Made by a program: the position numbers and the translations under genes. Below, piece after piece: positions 29,085 through 37,356 of a stretch of 60,390 bases of DNA. Position 1 is the first letter of the stretch. Each line of letters starts with the position of its first letter. Source of the DNA: Gammaproteobacteria bacterium (lineage in GTDB: Bacteria; Pseudomonadota; Gammaproteobacteria; DRLM01); NCBI GenBank assembly GCA_023266095.1, contig JAHFRV010000005.1:1-60390 (forward strand). Direction: 5' to 3'. Below the pieces are notes generated by a model that did not search any database, was not told where the DNA came from, and saw only the letters and a list, made by a program, of their open reading frames with translations.

Positions 29085-31515
29085 GAGAATGCCTCCTCAA
29101 ATAGTCTTTGGAAAATTCATCGACGGTGATCACTTCGCGCCGCAATTTTTCGGCGACCCGCACCCGTTCGGCATCATAGTGGTCAATGACCCCGTGCGCC
29201 ACGGCGAGTTCGACCAGCTCCAGCAACGGCGCCCTGGGCAAGACACCTCCCTTGACAGCCTTGTCGAGGACTTTTTCCACCGCCTCGGCGCGCTCCACTT
29301 CATGTAAAGCCAGCTCCAGTCGGCCCAGGGCCTGGTCAGGGTCGGCGGGCACGAACATGCCGGCGGTGAGGCGGTCACGCGCCGCGGATGGTGTCAGCAG
29401 CAGACTCGCCACTTGATGACCGAGCTGGTCGTCCGGCGGCGAGTAAGGTTTGCCGAGCGGGAAGATCAGCGCGCGCAACAGCCAGGCCAGCGGCCGTTGC
29501 GGAAAGTTTTTCAACACGCCATCCAACGCCGTTTGCAAGTGCTGCAAGGCATCTTCGCAGGCCCAGCGCACCAGGGGTAAATCGGCGGCGGGACGCTCTT
29601 GATCCTCAAATCGTTTGAGTACCGCCGAGGCCAGGTAAAGTTGGCTCAACACATCGGCGAAGCGGCCCGAGAGTTTTTCCCGGCGTTTGAGCGCGCCGCC
29701 CAGACTGAGCATGGCCAGGTCGGCGGCGAGGGCGAAGGCGGCGCTCATGCGGGTGAGTTGCTGATAATAACGGCGGGTCGGCCCGCGTACCGGCGCGACC
29801 GCCCAGCGTGCGCCGGTCAGCCCCAGCCAGCAGGCGCGCGCCGCGTTGCTGAGGGTGAAGCCGAAGTGGCCGAACAAGGCGACGTCGAAATCGCGCGAGG
29901 CGATCGCCGGGTCTTTTTCCGCCACCGCCCGCATTTCTTTGAGCACATAGGGATGGCAACGCACCGCGCCCTGGCCGAAGATGATGAGGCTGCGGGTGAG
30001 AATATTGGCGCCCTCCACGGTGATGCTGATGGGTATCGCTTGATAGACGCGGCCCATGAAATTACGCGGACCCAGGCAGATGGCGCTGCCGCCCTGCACG
30101 TCCATGGCGTCGTTGACGATCTGGCGCATACGTTCGGTGAGTTGATATTTGACGATGGCTGAAATCACCGAAGGCTTTTCCCCCAAATCCACCGCGCCGG
30201 CGGTCATGGTGCGCGCCGCGTCCATCATATAGGTATAGCCCGCCATGCGCCCCAGCGCCTCCTCGACGCCCTCAAAACGGCCGATGGGGGTTTTAAATTG
30301 TTTACGGATGCGGGCATAGGCGCCGGTGGCGCGGCTGGCCAATTTGCCCGCGCCGGTACTGAGCGCCGGCAGGGAAATCGAACGGCCGGCCGCCAGGCTT
30401 TCCATCAGCATCCGCCAGCCCTGGCCGACCCGCTTCTCACCGCCAATCACCCACTCCATGGGAATAAAGACGTCGTGGCCGCGATTGGGGCCGTTTTGAA
30501 AAGGGATGTTGAGCGGGAAATGGCGGTTGCCGATGTCGATGCCCGGCGTGTCGGTGGGGATCAGCGCCACGGTGATGCCGAGCGCCGTTTGCTGGCCCAA
30601 TAACCGATCGGGGTCATGCAGCTTGAAGGCGAGACCCAGCACCGTCGCCACCGGACCGAGGGTGATGTAGCGCTTGTCCCAGTTGAGGCGGATGCCCAAG
30701 GTATCCTTACCTTCGAACAAGGCGCGGCACACCACGCCGGTATCGGGTATCGAACTGGCGTCGGAACCGGCCTCGGGACCGGTCAAGGCGAAACACGGCA
30801 CGTCCTCGCCGCGCGCCAGACGCGGCAGGTAATGATTTTTTTGCGCCTCGGTGCCGTAGTGCAGCAGCAGCTCGGCGGGGCCGAGGGAATTGGGCACCAT
30901 CACCGTGACCGCCGCGGTGGTGCTGCGGGTGGAAATCTTCATCACCACCGCCGAGTGCCCCAGCGCCGAGAATTCCAGGCCGCCGTAGCGTTTGGGAATG
31001 ATCATGCCGAAGAAACCTTGCGCCTTGATATAAGCCCACACTTCGGACGGCAGATCGAATTCTTCCTGGGTGATCTTCCAGTCGTCCAGCATGCGGCAGA
31101 GTTGTTCCACCGGGCCGTCGAGAAAATCCTGTTCCTCCTGGCTGAGACGCGGCACCGGAATGGCGAGCAATTTATTCCAGTCGGGGCGGCCGCTGAATAA
31201 TTCCGCGTCCCACCACACCGTGCCCGCCTCCAGTGCGTCGCGTTCGGTCTGCGACATGGCGGGCAAGGCACGCCGCAATACCGGCAGGACACGGTCACTG
31301 ATCAGCGCCCGCCGCAGCGGCGCGATCGCCAAGCTCAGCAACACTGCCGCCGCCAGCCAACTCAGCAACAGCGGAAAAAATCCCGGATTGGCCGTGACGG
31401 TGGACAACAAAGCGTAGCCGGTGGTCAGTGCCGCGGCGAGGATCAGCGGCACGCGCCAATACGCCAAGGCGCCCAGTCCTGCGATAAACAGCAATGACCA
31501 AATCCATGAGTTCAT
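29077..31515 (-). CDS. fadE: Acyl-CoA dehydrogenase FadE
   Basis: 812 residues, the length of E. coli FadE (814). It has two or three N-terminal hydrophobic segments, then an acyl-CoA dehydrogenase core with CFALTGPEAGSDASSIPDTG and GGSAICLGPRNFMGRVYQA, and the FadE-specific C-terminal domain. It introduces the first double bond at the inner membrane. Its ATG overlaps the TGA of the upstream gene (ATGA). Confidence 0.95.
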   Translation of the reverse strand: MNSWIWSLLFIAGLGALAYWRVPLILAAALTTGYALLSTVTANPGFFPLLLSWLAAAVLLSLAIAPLRRALISDRVLPVLRRALPAMSQTERDALEAGTVWWDAELFSGRPDWNKLLAIPVPRLSQEEQDFLDGPVEQLCRMLDDWKITQEEFDLPSEVWAYIKAQGFFGMIIPKRYGGLEFSALGHSAVVMKISTRSTTAAVTVMVPNSLGPAELLLHYGTEAQKNHYLPRLARGEDVPCFALTGPEAGSDASSIPDTGVVCRALFEGKDTLGIRLNWDKRYITLGPVATVLGLAFKLHDPDRLLGQQTALGITVALIPTDTPGIDIGNRHFPLNIPFQNGPNRGHDVFIPMEWVIGGEKRVGQGWRMLMESLAAGRSISLPALSTGAGKLASRATGAYARIRKQFKTPIGRFEGVEEALGRMAGYTYMMDAARTMTAGAVDLGEKPSVISAIVKYQLTERMRQIVNDAMDVQGGSAICLGPRNFMGRVYQAIPISITVEGANILTRSLIIFGQGAVRCHPYVLKEMRAVAEKDPAIASRDFDVALFGHFGFTLSNAARACWLGLTGARWAVAPVRGPTRRYYQQLTRMSAAFALAADLAMLSLGGALKRREKLSGRFADVLSQLYLASAVLKRFEDQERPAADLPLVRWACEDALQHLQTALDGVLKNFPQRPLAWLLRALIFPLGKPYSPPDDQLGHQVASLLLTPSAARDRLTAGMFVPADPDQALGRLELALHEVERAEAVEKVLDKAVKGGVLPRAPLLELVELAVAHGVIDHYDAERVRVAEKLRREVITVDEFSKDYLRRHSHA

Positions 31516-32453
31516 GACGCGCCTTTCTTCTTGCCGAAAAAGATCACCTTGCCTTTACGACGGGGCGCAACCGGCTCGACGCCCGTCACCGCCTCCGCGT
31601 CGGTGGCGTGCGCCGCCGGTGAGCTACGCCGGCCAAGCTCGGGAATAAAACAATCGTTTTCGTCGTTGCAGATCACGCCGTCTTGATTCCAGGGTAATTG
31701 GCGGTACAGCGCCAGGTCGTCCACACCCAAGATCGGATATTTGATGATGTCGAAGTAAGGCGAATAATCAAAATCACGCGGCGTGAACAGCCGCGTATTG
31801 CGCTTATAGAGTTGCAGCTTACCATCGGCACCGCGCTGAATGACTGGTAAGATCGGATAATGCACCCCGGTGAAGGCGGCGGCGATCATCGACGAACACA
31901 CGGTGCGGGTCGGAATACCGGCATTGTGCTCGAATAAGCTGGAGCGCCAGCGACGCGGCAACACGGTATAGGGCACCATGAACCGGGCGAGATCGAGCAG
32001 TTGGCGGAGGTCGTAATCGGTGCCCAAATGGTGGGCGCAATATTCAATGATACGCTGGGCGTCCTGCCGCGACAGCCCCCGTGGCCTGCATATCCGTAAA
32101 TGTTCGCCGCGGTATTTGGCGAGGGGCACTACCAAAGTCCCTTCGCCGAGTAAGGCCTCGATGAGCAATTGTTCACCTTCATCACCGCCATAAAATTTAC
32201 GTACCAACGCGCGCAGGCTGGGATCTTCGATATCATGCAAGCGGCCGACATAAAGCGCTGAATGGGTCCAGGCGGTTTGGGTGATATTCTTGATGATGTC
32301 GCTGACCCGACTGCGACCTTCGACCAGTAAGACATCGCCGGGGCGAATTTCCAAGGACAAGCGGTCGAAGTCGCACAAAGGCATGTCACTGAGCGGCCGT
32401 TCCTTCGCCAGCCACCGGGTCATGCGTTGTACCAGCCAGCTTTTCAATCCCAC
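31512..32453 (-). CDS. YiiX-like permuted papain-fold amidase/acyltransferase
   Basis: About 313 residues from a GTG at 32453 with GAGG 8 nt upstream; the frame remains open to another GTG at 32567 (351 residues). The circularly permuted papain (NlpC/P60, LRAT-like) domain shows RPGDVLLVEG, catalytic His in AWTHSALYVG and catalytic Cys in RTVCSSMIA. It is the first gene of the fatty acid degradation operon, overlapping fadE by 4 nt. The family includes lipid-acting and peptide-acting enzymes; its place in this operon suggests acyl or lipid substrates, which is inference. Confidence 0.8.
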   Translation of the reverse strand: MGLKSWLVQRMTRWLAKERPLSDMPLCDFDRLSLEIRPGDVLLVEGRSRVSDIIKNITQTAWTHSALYVGRLHDIEDPSLRALVRKFYGGDEGEQLLIEALLGEGTLVVPLAKYRGEHLRICRPRGLSRQDAQRIIEYCAHHLGTDYDLRQLLDLARFMVPYTVLPRRWRSSLFEHNAGIPTRTVCSSMIAAAFTGVHYPILPVIQRGADGKLQLYKRNTRLFTPRDFDYSPYFDIIKYPILGVDDLALYRQLPWNQDGVICNDENDCFIPELGRRSSPAAHATDAEAVTGVEPVAPRRKGKVIFFGKKKGAS

Positions 32454-32908
32454 TTCAGCGTCCTCACCCAAAGGCCGATTGGCGTGTAGCGGGCCCTGCC
32501 CCGGGAAAATATGATTCTGACTACAGAATTTATCGGCAGTACCCCATCTTTCTAAACGGGACTGCACTTCGAACCGCGCCAGCTTTAACCAGTTAGAACA
32601 CCTTTTGGCACGAGAGTTTAATCGCGCGATCCGCTACGGTGAACAGGCTGTTTTCTCAGCCAAGCCATTGCCGTGGTCGGTCATTGATTTTTTCAAATCA
32701 ACCCATGATCGGCGTAAACGGCATGCCAAATCGAGCCGGTCACGGTGAGAGGAGCGGGGATGAAAGGGCGAGCATCTTCGACCGTAGAGGGCATTCCGCG
32801 GACCGACCCACGGATTACTTTATCCGGCGCCGCAGGCCGCGTCCGGCTTCAACTGCCGGGATGAGCGACTATACTTAAATTTGGTACTGCCCGCTGGAGA
32901 AGATCGAC
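32454..32908. other. Divergent intergenic region before the PilZ pair
   Basis: About 450 bases (340 if the longer start of the YiiX-like gene is used). It holds a small hairpin (TTGATTTTTTCAAATCAA near 32684-32701). The promoters of both the fatty acid operon and the PilZ genes should be here, but I see no clear FadR-type or other operator. Confidence 0.35.
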
Positions 32909-33280
32909 ATGCCGCACGAAAGCCGCGAACACGAACGCAAGACACTCTTGGAGCTGGAAGGTGATACCTCATTTTTCATCGAATCGGATGAGGTTTTATA
33001 TCCCTTCCATAAGGTCAACAATGTATCGGTCTCCGGCGCGGGCATCCGGCTGCCCACGCCGCTGTCACCCGCCACACCGGTGGTTCTAGGGCTGGATCAG
33101 GACGACTGGCAGATTCGCGTGCAGGGCACCGTCGTGTGGTGTGAAAGCCTTCCCGGCGGGGCCGAAGACGACGATGGCCAATACCGGCTCGGCGTGCGCT
33201 TCCATCATCGGGATATAAAAAACAGCTCCATGCTGTTTCTGGCTTTGCGTGAATTCATCGATCCATTTGGTGAGACATAA
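32909..33280 (+). CDS. Single-domain PilZ protein, copy 1
   Basis: 123 residues, GGAGA 8 nt upstream. PilZ domain for c-di-GMP binding: RxxxR as REHER near residue 6, then the N-x-S-x-x-G motif in NNVSVSGAGIRL, and a beta-barrel ending with the conserved YRLGVRFHH. It is similar to the next gene in length, N terminus and C-terminal LALREFI, so the two are probably tandem duplicates that have diverged. Confidence 0.88.
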   Translation: MPHESREHERKTLLELEGDTSFFIESDEVLYPFHKVNNVSVSGAGIRLPTPLSPATPVVLGLDQDDWQIRVQGTVVWCESLPGGAEDDDGQYRLGVRFHHRDIKNSSMLFLALREFIDPFGET

Positions 33281-33364
33281 TCGTCATTCTCTCATTTGAC
33301 CCGGTAAACATATCCCCTCAGCTGGCCGCTAACTACCTCAAGCCCATTTTCCGAGGGAGGTCTT

Positions 33365-33736
33365 ATGTCAGATGACCGGCGCCGTCATGAACGGCGTATT
33401 GTCCGCATACCGGATAATAAAGTTTTTTTCCGTCTGCACATCCACGACAAATGGCACGCCATCAACAATGTGCACGATGCCTCGATTTCGGGGATGGGCA
33501 TTTGGTTCACGGAAGCCATCAGCAGCGGCACTCCGGTAAAAATCCTGTTCGCCGCGCGCGATTTCGAAATCGTGCTCAACGCCAGCGTCTGCTGGTGCCA
33601 AAACGAAACTCAAGACTGTGGACTCGGCGAAAGCGGTAACGTGTATCGCCTGGGTATCGAGTTCGACCCCAAACATCTGGAAGACAATGTGCTGATGTTC
33701 ATGGCGCTGAGAAAATATCTGGACGGGTTCTGCTAA
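33365..33736 (+). CDS. Single-domain PilZ protein, copy 2
   Basis: 123 residues, GGAGG 5 nt upstream. RxxxR is in RRRHERR and the second motif is DASISGMGIWF. C-terminal part YRLGIEFDPKHL and MALRKYL mirrors copy 1. It faces a convergent diguanylate cyclase gene. The pair may read out the c-di-GMP made by that neighbour. Confidence 0.9.
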   Translation: MSDDRRRHERRIVRIPDNKVFFRLHIHDKWHAINNVHDASISGMGIWFTEAISSGTPVKILFAARDFEIVLNASVCWCQNETQDCGLGESGNVYRLGIEFDPKHLEDNVLMFMALRKYLDGFC

Positions 33737-33872
33737 AACTGAAACAGGCTACCTCGCATCGAGTCAGGGTGCAGGGACGCACCGTCCGCCAGCGGATAAA
33801 TCAAAGAAACTAAGGCGGCCTTTTTCCGGATTAAATTGTTCCGCCTGCGCACGGGGAATGAATCCTCATGCT

Positions 33873-33910
33873 TGATCCAGGGGGAGAATCGCGATGCTCC
33901 CCCTGGATCA
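33873..33910. terminator. Perfect 14-bp inverted repeat between convergent genes
   Basis: TGATCCAGGGGGAG, a 10 nt loop, then CTCCCCCTGGATCA. It lies in the gap between the PilZ gene (plus) and the GGDEF gene (minus) and has no T-run on either side. Position suggests a bidirectional stop or RNA-processing hairpin; an operator is possible. Confidence 0.5.
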
Positions 33911-33954
33911 TCCCATCGCCTCGACCTCACGGTAAGCCCCGGCGAAGTTCAAGA

Positions 33955-35094
33955 TTAAAACCACGAATCTTTGCCAGGCTCGATGGCGCCGGCACTCACC
34001 ACTTTGTTACGCCCATTGGATTTGGCTTCATACAGCGCGCGATCGGCGTGGCCTATCAGCACGTCGCCTGCCAACTTGACGGCGCCGGGGATTTTTTCGG
34101 GATGGTAGGTCGCGAGTCCGATGGAAATGGTGACCTGGAACGCCTCGCCGCCGGCGTTGACGAATTGATGTTCGGCGATGCTTAGCCGGATACGTTCGGC
34201 TACCTCCGCCGCCTCGTGACTGCCGCTGCGCGACAGCAGCGCGGCGAATTCCTCGCCGCCATAGCGGGACAACACATCACTGCCGCGCAACTGGGCGCGA
34301 ATCAGCGCCGCCACTTCACGTAAAACATGATCGCCGGTTTGATGGCCGTAACTGTCGTTGACCTTTTTGAAATGATCGACATCGAGCAGCAGACAGGTCA
34401 GCGGCATACTTTCGCGCGAGGAACGCTCGAGTTCTTCCTTGAGCCGCTGATCGAAGAAACGCCGGTTGTTGATGGCGGTGAGGGTATCGGTCAAACCCTG
34501 TCGCTTCAGGCGCTCTAAGTTGCTGGCGTTCTCGATGCAGATCGCCACCACCGCCGCCAGGTGTTCCATAAAATCGGTGCGCACGCCTTTGACGAAACGT
34601 TCGACGTTATAACTGCCAATATTCAAACTGCCGATCACCCGCCCGTGCCGCACCAGCGGCAACAAGGCGACACTATTGGGTGAACGCCGGGTTGGGGCAA
34701 ACAGCGGGGCATGCTGTTTGGCCTTGTACGGACCGAGGGTGGGAAACAACGAGCTCGGGAACAAGGTATCGAGATCGTCGCTATCGGCGGCGAACATCAG
34801 CCCCGCATGGTCACGCACCTCCACCCCCTCTTCTTCAAGTATGCGCCGCAGTTCATACTCGGGATCGAATAACAGCAGCGTCACCACATCCCAATTGAAT
34901 ATCGAGGGATCGGGATAAAGTATCTCTTGCATCAATTCAAAAAAGGAGTTGAGACCGATCAGGCGCAATTCATGCGACTGAAAGCGTCGCAGCTTCGTCT
35001 CGTTTTTATAGGCCTGGGCGAGATAATCCTCCAAGCGCCGCCGCAGTAGGCGATTCTCTTGGTGAATATCATTATTCAACGTTGATGATGTCAT
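33955..35094 (-). CDS. Diguanylate cyclase with GAF/DUF484-like sensor
   Basis: 379 residues. An N-terminal coiled coil (IHQENRLLRRRLEDYLAQAY) leads to a DUF484/GAF-like domain (about 60-200, with LLPLVRHGRVIGSLNIGS), then a GGDEF domain with an active YGGEEF motif and an I-site RxxD (RGSD) at the right spacing. No membrane segments, so cytoplasmic. Product feedback inhibition is expected from the I-site. Confidence 0.92.
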   Translation of the reverse strand: MTSSTLNNDIHQENRLLRRRLEDYLAQAYKNETKLRRFQSHELRLIGLNSFFELMQEILYPDPSIFNWDVVTLLLFDPEYELRRILEEEGVEVRDHAGLMFAADSDDLDTLFPSSLFPTLGPYKAKQHAPLFAPTRRSPNSVALLPLVRHGRVIGSLNIGSYNVERFVKGVRTDFMEHLAAVVAICIENASNLERLKRQGLTDTLTAINNRRFFDQRLKEELERSSRESMPLTCLLLDVDHFKKVNDSYGHQTGDHVLREVAALIRAQLRGSDVLSRYGGEEFAALLSRSGSHEAAEVAERIRLSIAEHQFVNAGGEAFQVTISIGLATYHPEKIPGAVKLAGDVLIGHADRALYEAKSNGRNKVVSAGAIEPGKDSWF

Positions 35095-35154
35095 ATCTCA
35101 ACCCGGACGGAAGCCTGCTCAGACCTGGAGTCCACTCCGCGCCTGAAGTTTATT

Positions 35155-35604
35155 TCAAGGCCGCGTATTTGCTTCCCGCGCCTGCTCGCGCGACACCAAC
35201 TTGGCAAGCTGGGCCAACTCCTCGGAAATAAGCTCGAGCAAATCATCCAAAGACACCAAGCCCTCTAGGCCGCCGTGGCGATTGACCACCGGAACCCGGC
35301 GCACGCCTTTGATGCGCATGCGCTGCATCGTCTCCCAAATACCGTCCTGCTCCAAGGCGGTGAGCAAATCGCGGCTCATGATGTCCCCCACCAGCACCGT
35401 GCCGGGCGCCACATCCTCCGCGATCACTTCAATGACGATATCCCGATCGGTCAGCAGCCCAACCGGGACGGGAACACCGGCCCGCTGTTCGGTCACCACC
35501 AGCGAGCCCACATGATGCTTGCGCATCAGTCGCGCCGCCTCGTCAACGGTACCGTTTTTGTCAATGATGATGACATCGCGGTTACAGATTTCACCCACGG
35601 ACAT
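35155..35604 (-). CDS. Tandem CBS-domain protein
   Basis: 149 residues with GGAGG just upstream. Two CBS motifs form one Bateman module: VDEAARLMRKHHVGSLVV with LLTDRDIV, and IWETMQRMRIKGVRRVPVV with LVSLDDLLELI. Such proteins bind adenine nucleotides and regulate a partner; the partner is unknown. It is divergent from the glycosyltransferase and precedes the GGDEF gene on the same strand by about 60 nt. Confidence 0.92.
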   Translation of the reverse strand: MSVGEICNRDVIIIDKNGTVDEAARLMRKHHVGSLVVTEQRAGVPVPVGLLTDRDIVIEVIAEDVAPGTVLVGDIMSRDLLTALEQDGIWETMQRMRIKGVRRVPVVNRHGGLEGLVSLDDLLELISEELAQLAKLVSREQAREANTRP

Positions 35605-35788
35605 GGACGACCTCCTTTACCAATACTTGGCGACCCACAAGGTGACTTGAGCATAACACAGGGGCGGAGCCACGGCGAAAAAACGCGGGACGGGCACGAT
35701 CAAGGCAACAGACCCTATACGGCCGGGCGGTACTATCTTCTATAATGTCCGGCCCCGGCGGTCCCGGGACCGGGCGCGCAACCACACC

Positions 35789-37321
35789 ATGACTTCCAAC
35801 CACACATCGCTACGACTCCTGCTGCTGCTGGCCATCGGCCTGGGATTTTTCCTGAACATCCACGCGGTGCCTTTATTCGATTTGGATGAAGGCGCGTTCA
35901 GCGAAGCGACTCGCGAGATGTTTCTGCGCGGCGACTTCATCTCGCCCTATCTCAACGGCGAACCGCGTTTCGACAAACCCGCCTTCATTCATTGGCTGCA
36001 GGCGGCGAGCGTGCTCGCCTTGGGCTGGAATGAATTCGCGCTCCGCCTGCCCTCGGCGCTGGCGGCTACGTTGTGGGTACTGGTGGTGTACGGCTTCGTG
36101 CGCGCGGTACGCGACGAGCGGTGCGCCTTGATCGCCGCCATCGCGATGGCCACCTCGTTGGAAATCCCCATTATCGCCAAGGCCGCCACCGCAGACGCCA
36201 CGCTGAATCTGTTCATCACCTCGGCCATGCTCGCCGCTTTTTTATTCCAACAACGCCAGCGGCGCGCTTATCTCTATGCCTGTTTTGTGCTGATGGGATT
36301 GGGCTTTCTCACCAAGGGGCCGGTGGCGGTGGTCATCCCCGGCGCAGTGACCTTGCTGTTTTATTTGAGCCGCGGCGAATTCAAACCCTGGCTGCGGGCG
36401 GTGTTCAATCCGGTGGGGATCATGCTGTTTCTGGCGGTGGCATTGCCCTGGTACGTGCTGCAATACCTCAAGGAAGGCGACGCCTTCATCGCCGGCTTTT
36501 TCTTCAAACACAATGTCGGGCGCTTTCAAGGCGCCATGGAAGGCCACGGCGGCTCGTTGTTCTATTACGTGCCGGTGGTGCTGATCGGCCTGTTGCCCTA
36601 CACCGCCGTGCTCATCAAAACCCTGGCGCAAGGCCGACTGCTGTGGCGCGACGAATTGAACCGTTACCTGCTGATCTGGTTCGCGCTGGTGTTCGTGCTG
36701 TTCTCATTGTCCGGCACCAAGCTGCCGCACTATGTGGTGTACGGTTACGCCGCGCTGTACATTCTCATGGCGTTGAACTTCGACCGGCTGCCGGGGCGCG
36801 GCTGGTTGTTTCTGCCGCCGCTGTTGCTGTTCGTCGCGCTCTTGCTGCTGCCGGAATTCATCACCGCGGCGCTACCGCATATCGAAGACGCCCACGCGGT
36901 GGCGATGCTGCACGATCACGCCGTCTATTTCAACGCGACCTACCGGCTGTTCTTCGCCGCCGCCACCGTACTCATGCTTTACTTTATGGGGGAGACCCGC
37001 CACAGTGCCCAAGCTAAATTACTGGCCAGCGGTGTGATCACGGTATTCGCGGTCTCGTTTTTGATCACGCCGCTGGTGGCTGCCCTTCAGCAAGCACCCA
37101 TCAAAGAGGCGGCGGCACTGGTCAAGGCCCGCGACTACCCGGTGGTGATGTGGCGGCTCAATACGCCGAGCTTCAACGTCTACGCGGAACGGCTGGTGGA
37201 AAAACGCGCGCCGCGGGCGGGGGACGTGGTCCTCACCAAATCGGTCTATCTAGCGGATCTCACCGGCGCCGAAGTACTCTACCAGAAAAACGGCATCGTA
37301 CTGGCACGATTGAAAGAATAA
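35789..37321 (+). CDS. GT39/ArnT-like membrane glycosyltransferase
   Basis: 510 residues with about 11 hydrophobic helices. It has the PMT/ArnT-type first loop LFDLDEGAFSEATREMFLRG containing the catalytic acidic residues, followed by FDKPAFIHWLQAAS. It uses a lipid-linked sugar donor at the periplasmic face. The acceptor could be lipid A or a glycoprotein; there is no arn operon nearby, so L-Ara4N transfer is not shown. The next gene, a DedA/PAP2 fusion, may help with lipid carrier recycling. Confidence 0.88.
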   Translation: MTSNHTSLRLLLLLAIGLGFFLNIHAVPLFDLDEGAFSEATREMFLRGDFISPYLNGEPRFDKPAFIHWLQAASVLALGWNEFALRLPSALAATLWVLVVYGFVRAVRDERCALIAAIAMATSLEIPIIAKAATADATLNLFITSAMLAAFLFQQRQRRAYLYACFVLMGLGFLTKGPVAVVIPGAVTLLFYLSRGEFKPWLRAVFNPVGIMLFLAVALPWYVLQYLKEGDAFIAGFFFKHNVGRFQGAMEGHGGSLFYYVPVVLIGLLPYTAVLIKTLAQGRLLWRDELNRYLLIWFALVFVLFSLSGTKLPHYVVYGYAALYILMALNFDRLPGRGWLFLPPLLLFVALLLLPEFITAALPHIEDAHAVAMLHDHAVYFNATYRLFFAAATVLMLYFMGETRHSAQAKLLASGVITVFAVSFLITPLVAALQQAPIKEAAALVKARDYPVVMWRLNTPSFNVYAERLVEKRAPRAGDVVLTKSVYLADLTGAEVLYQKNGIVLARLKE

Positions 37322-37356
37322 GCGCGCGAACATAACGCCGCTATAATCGGGAGCAG

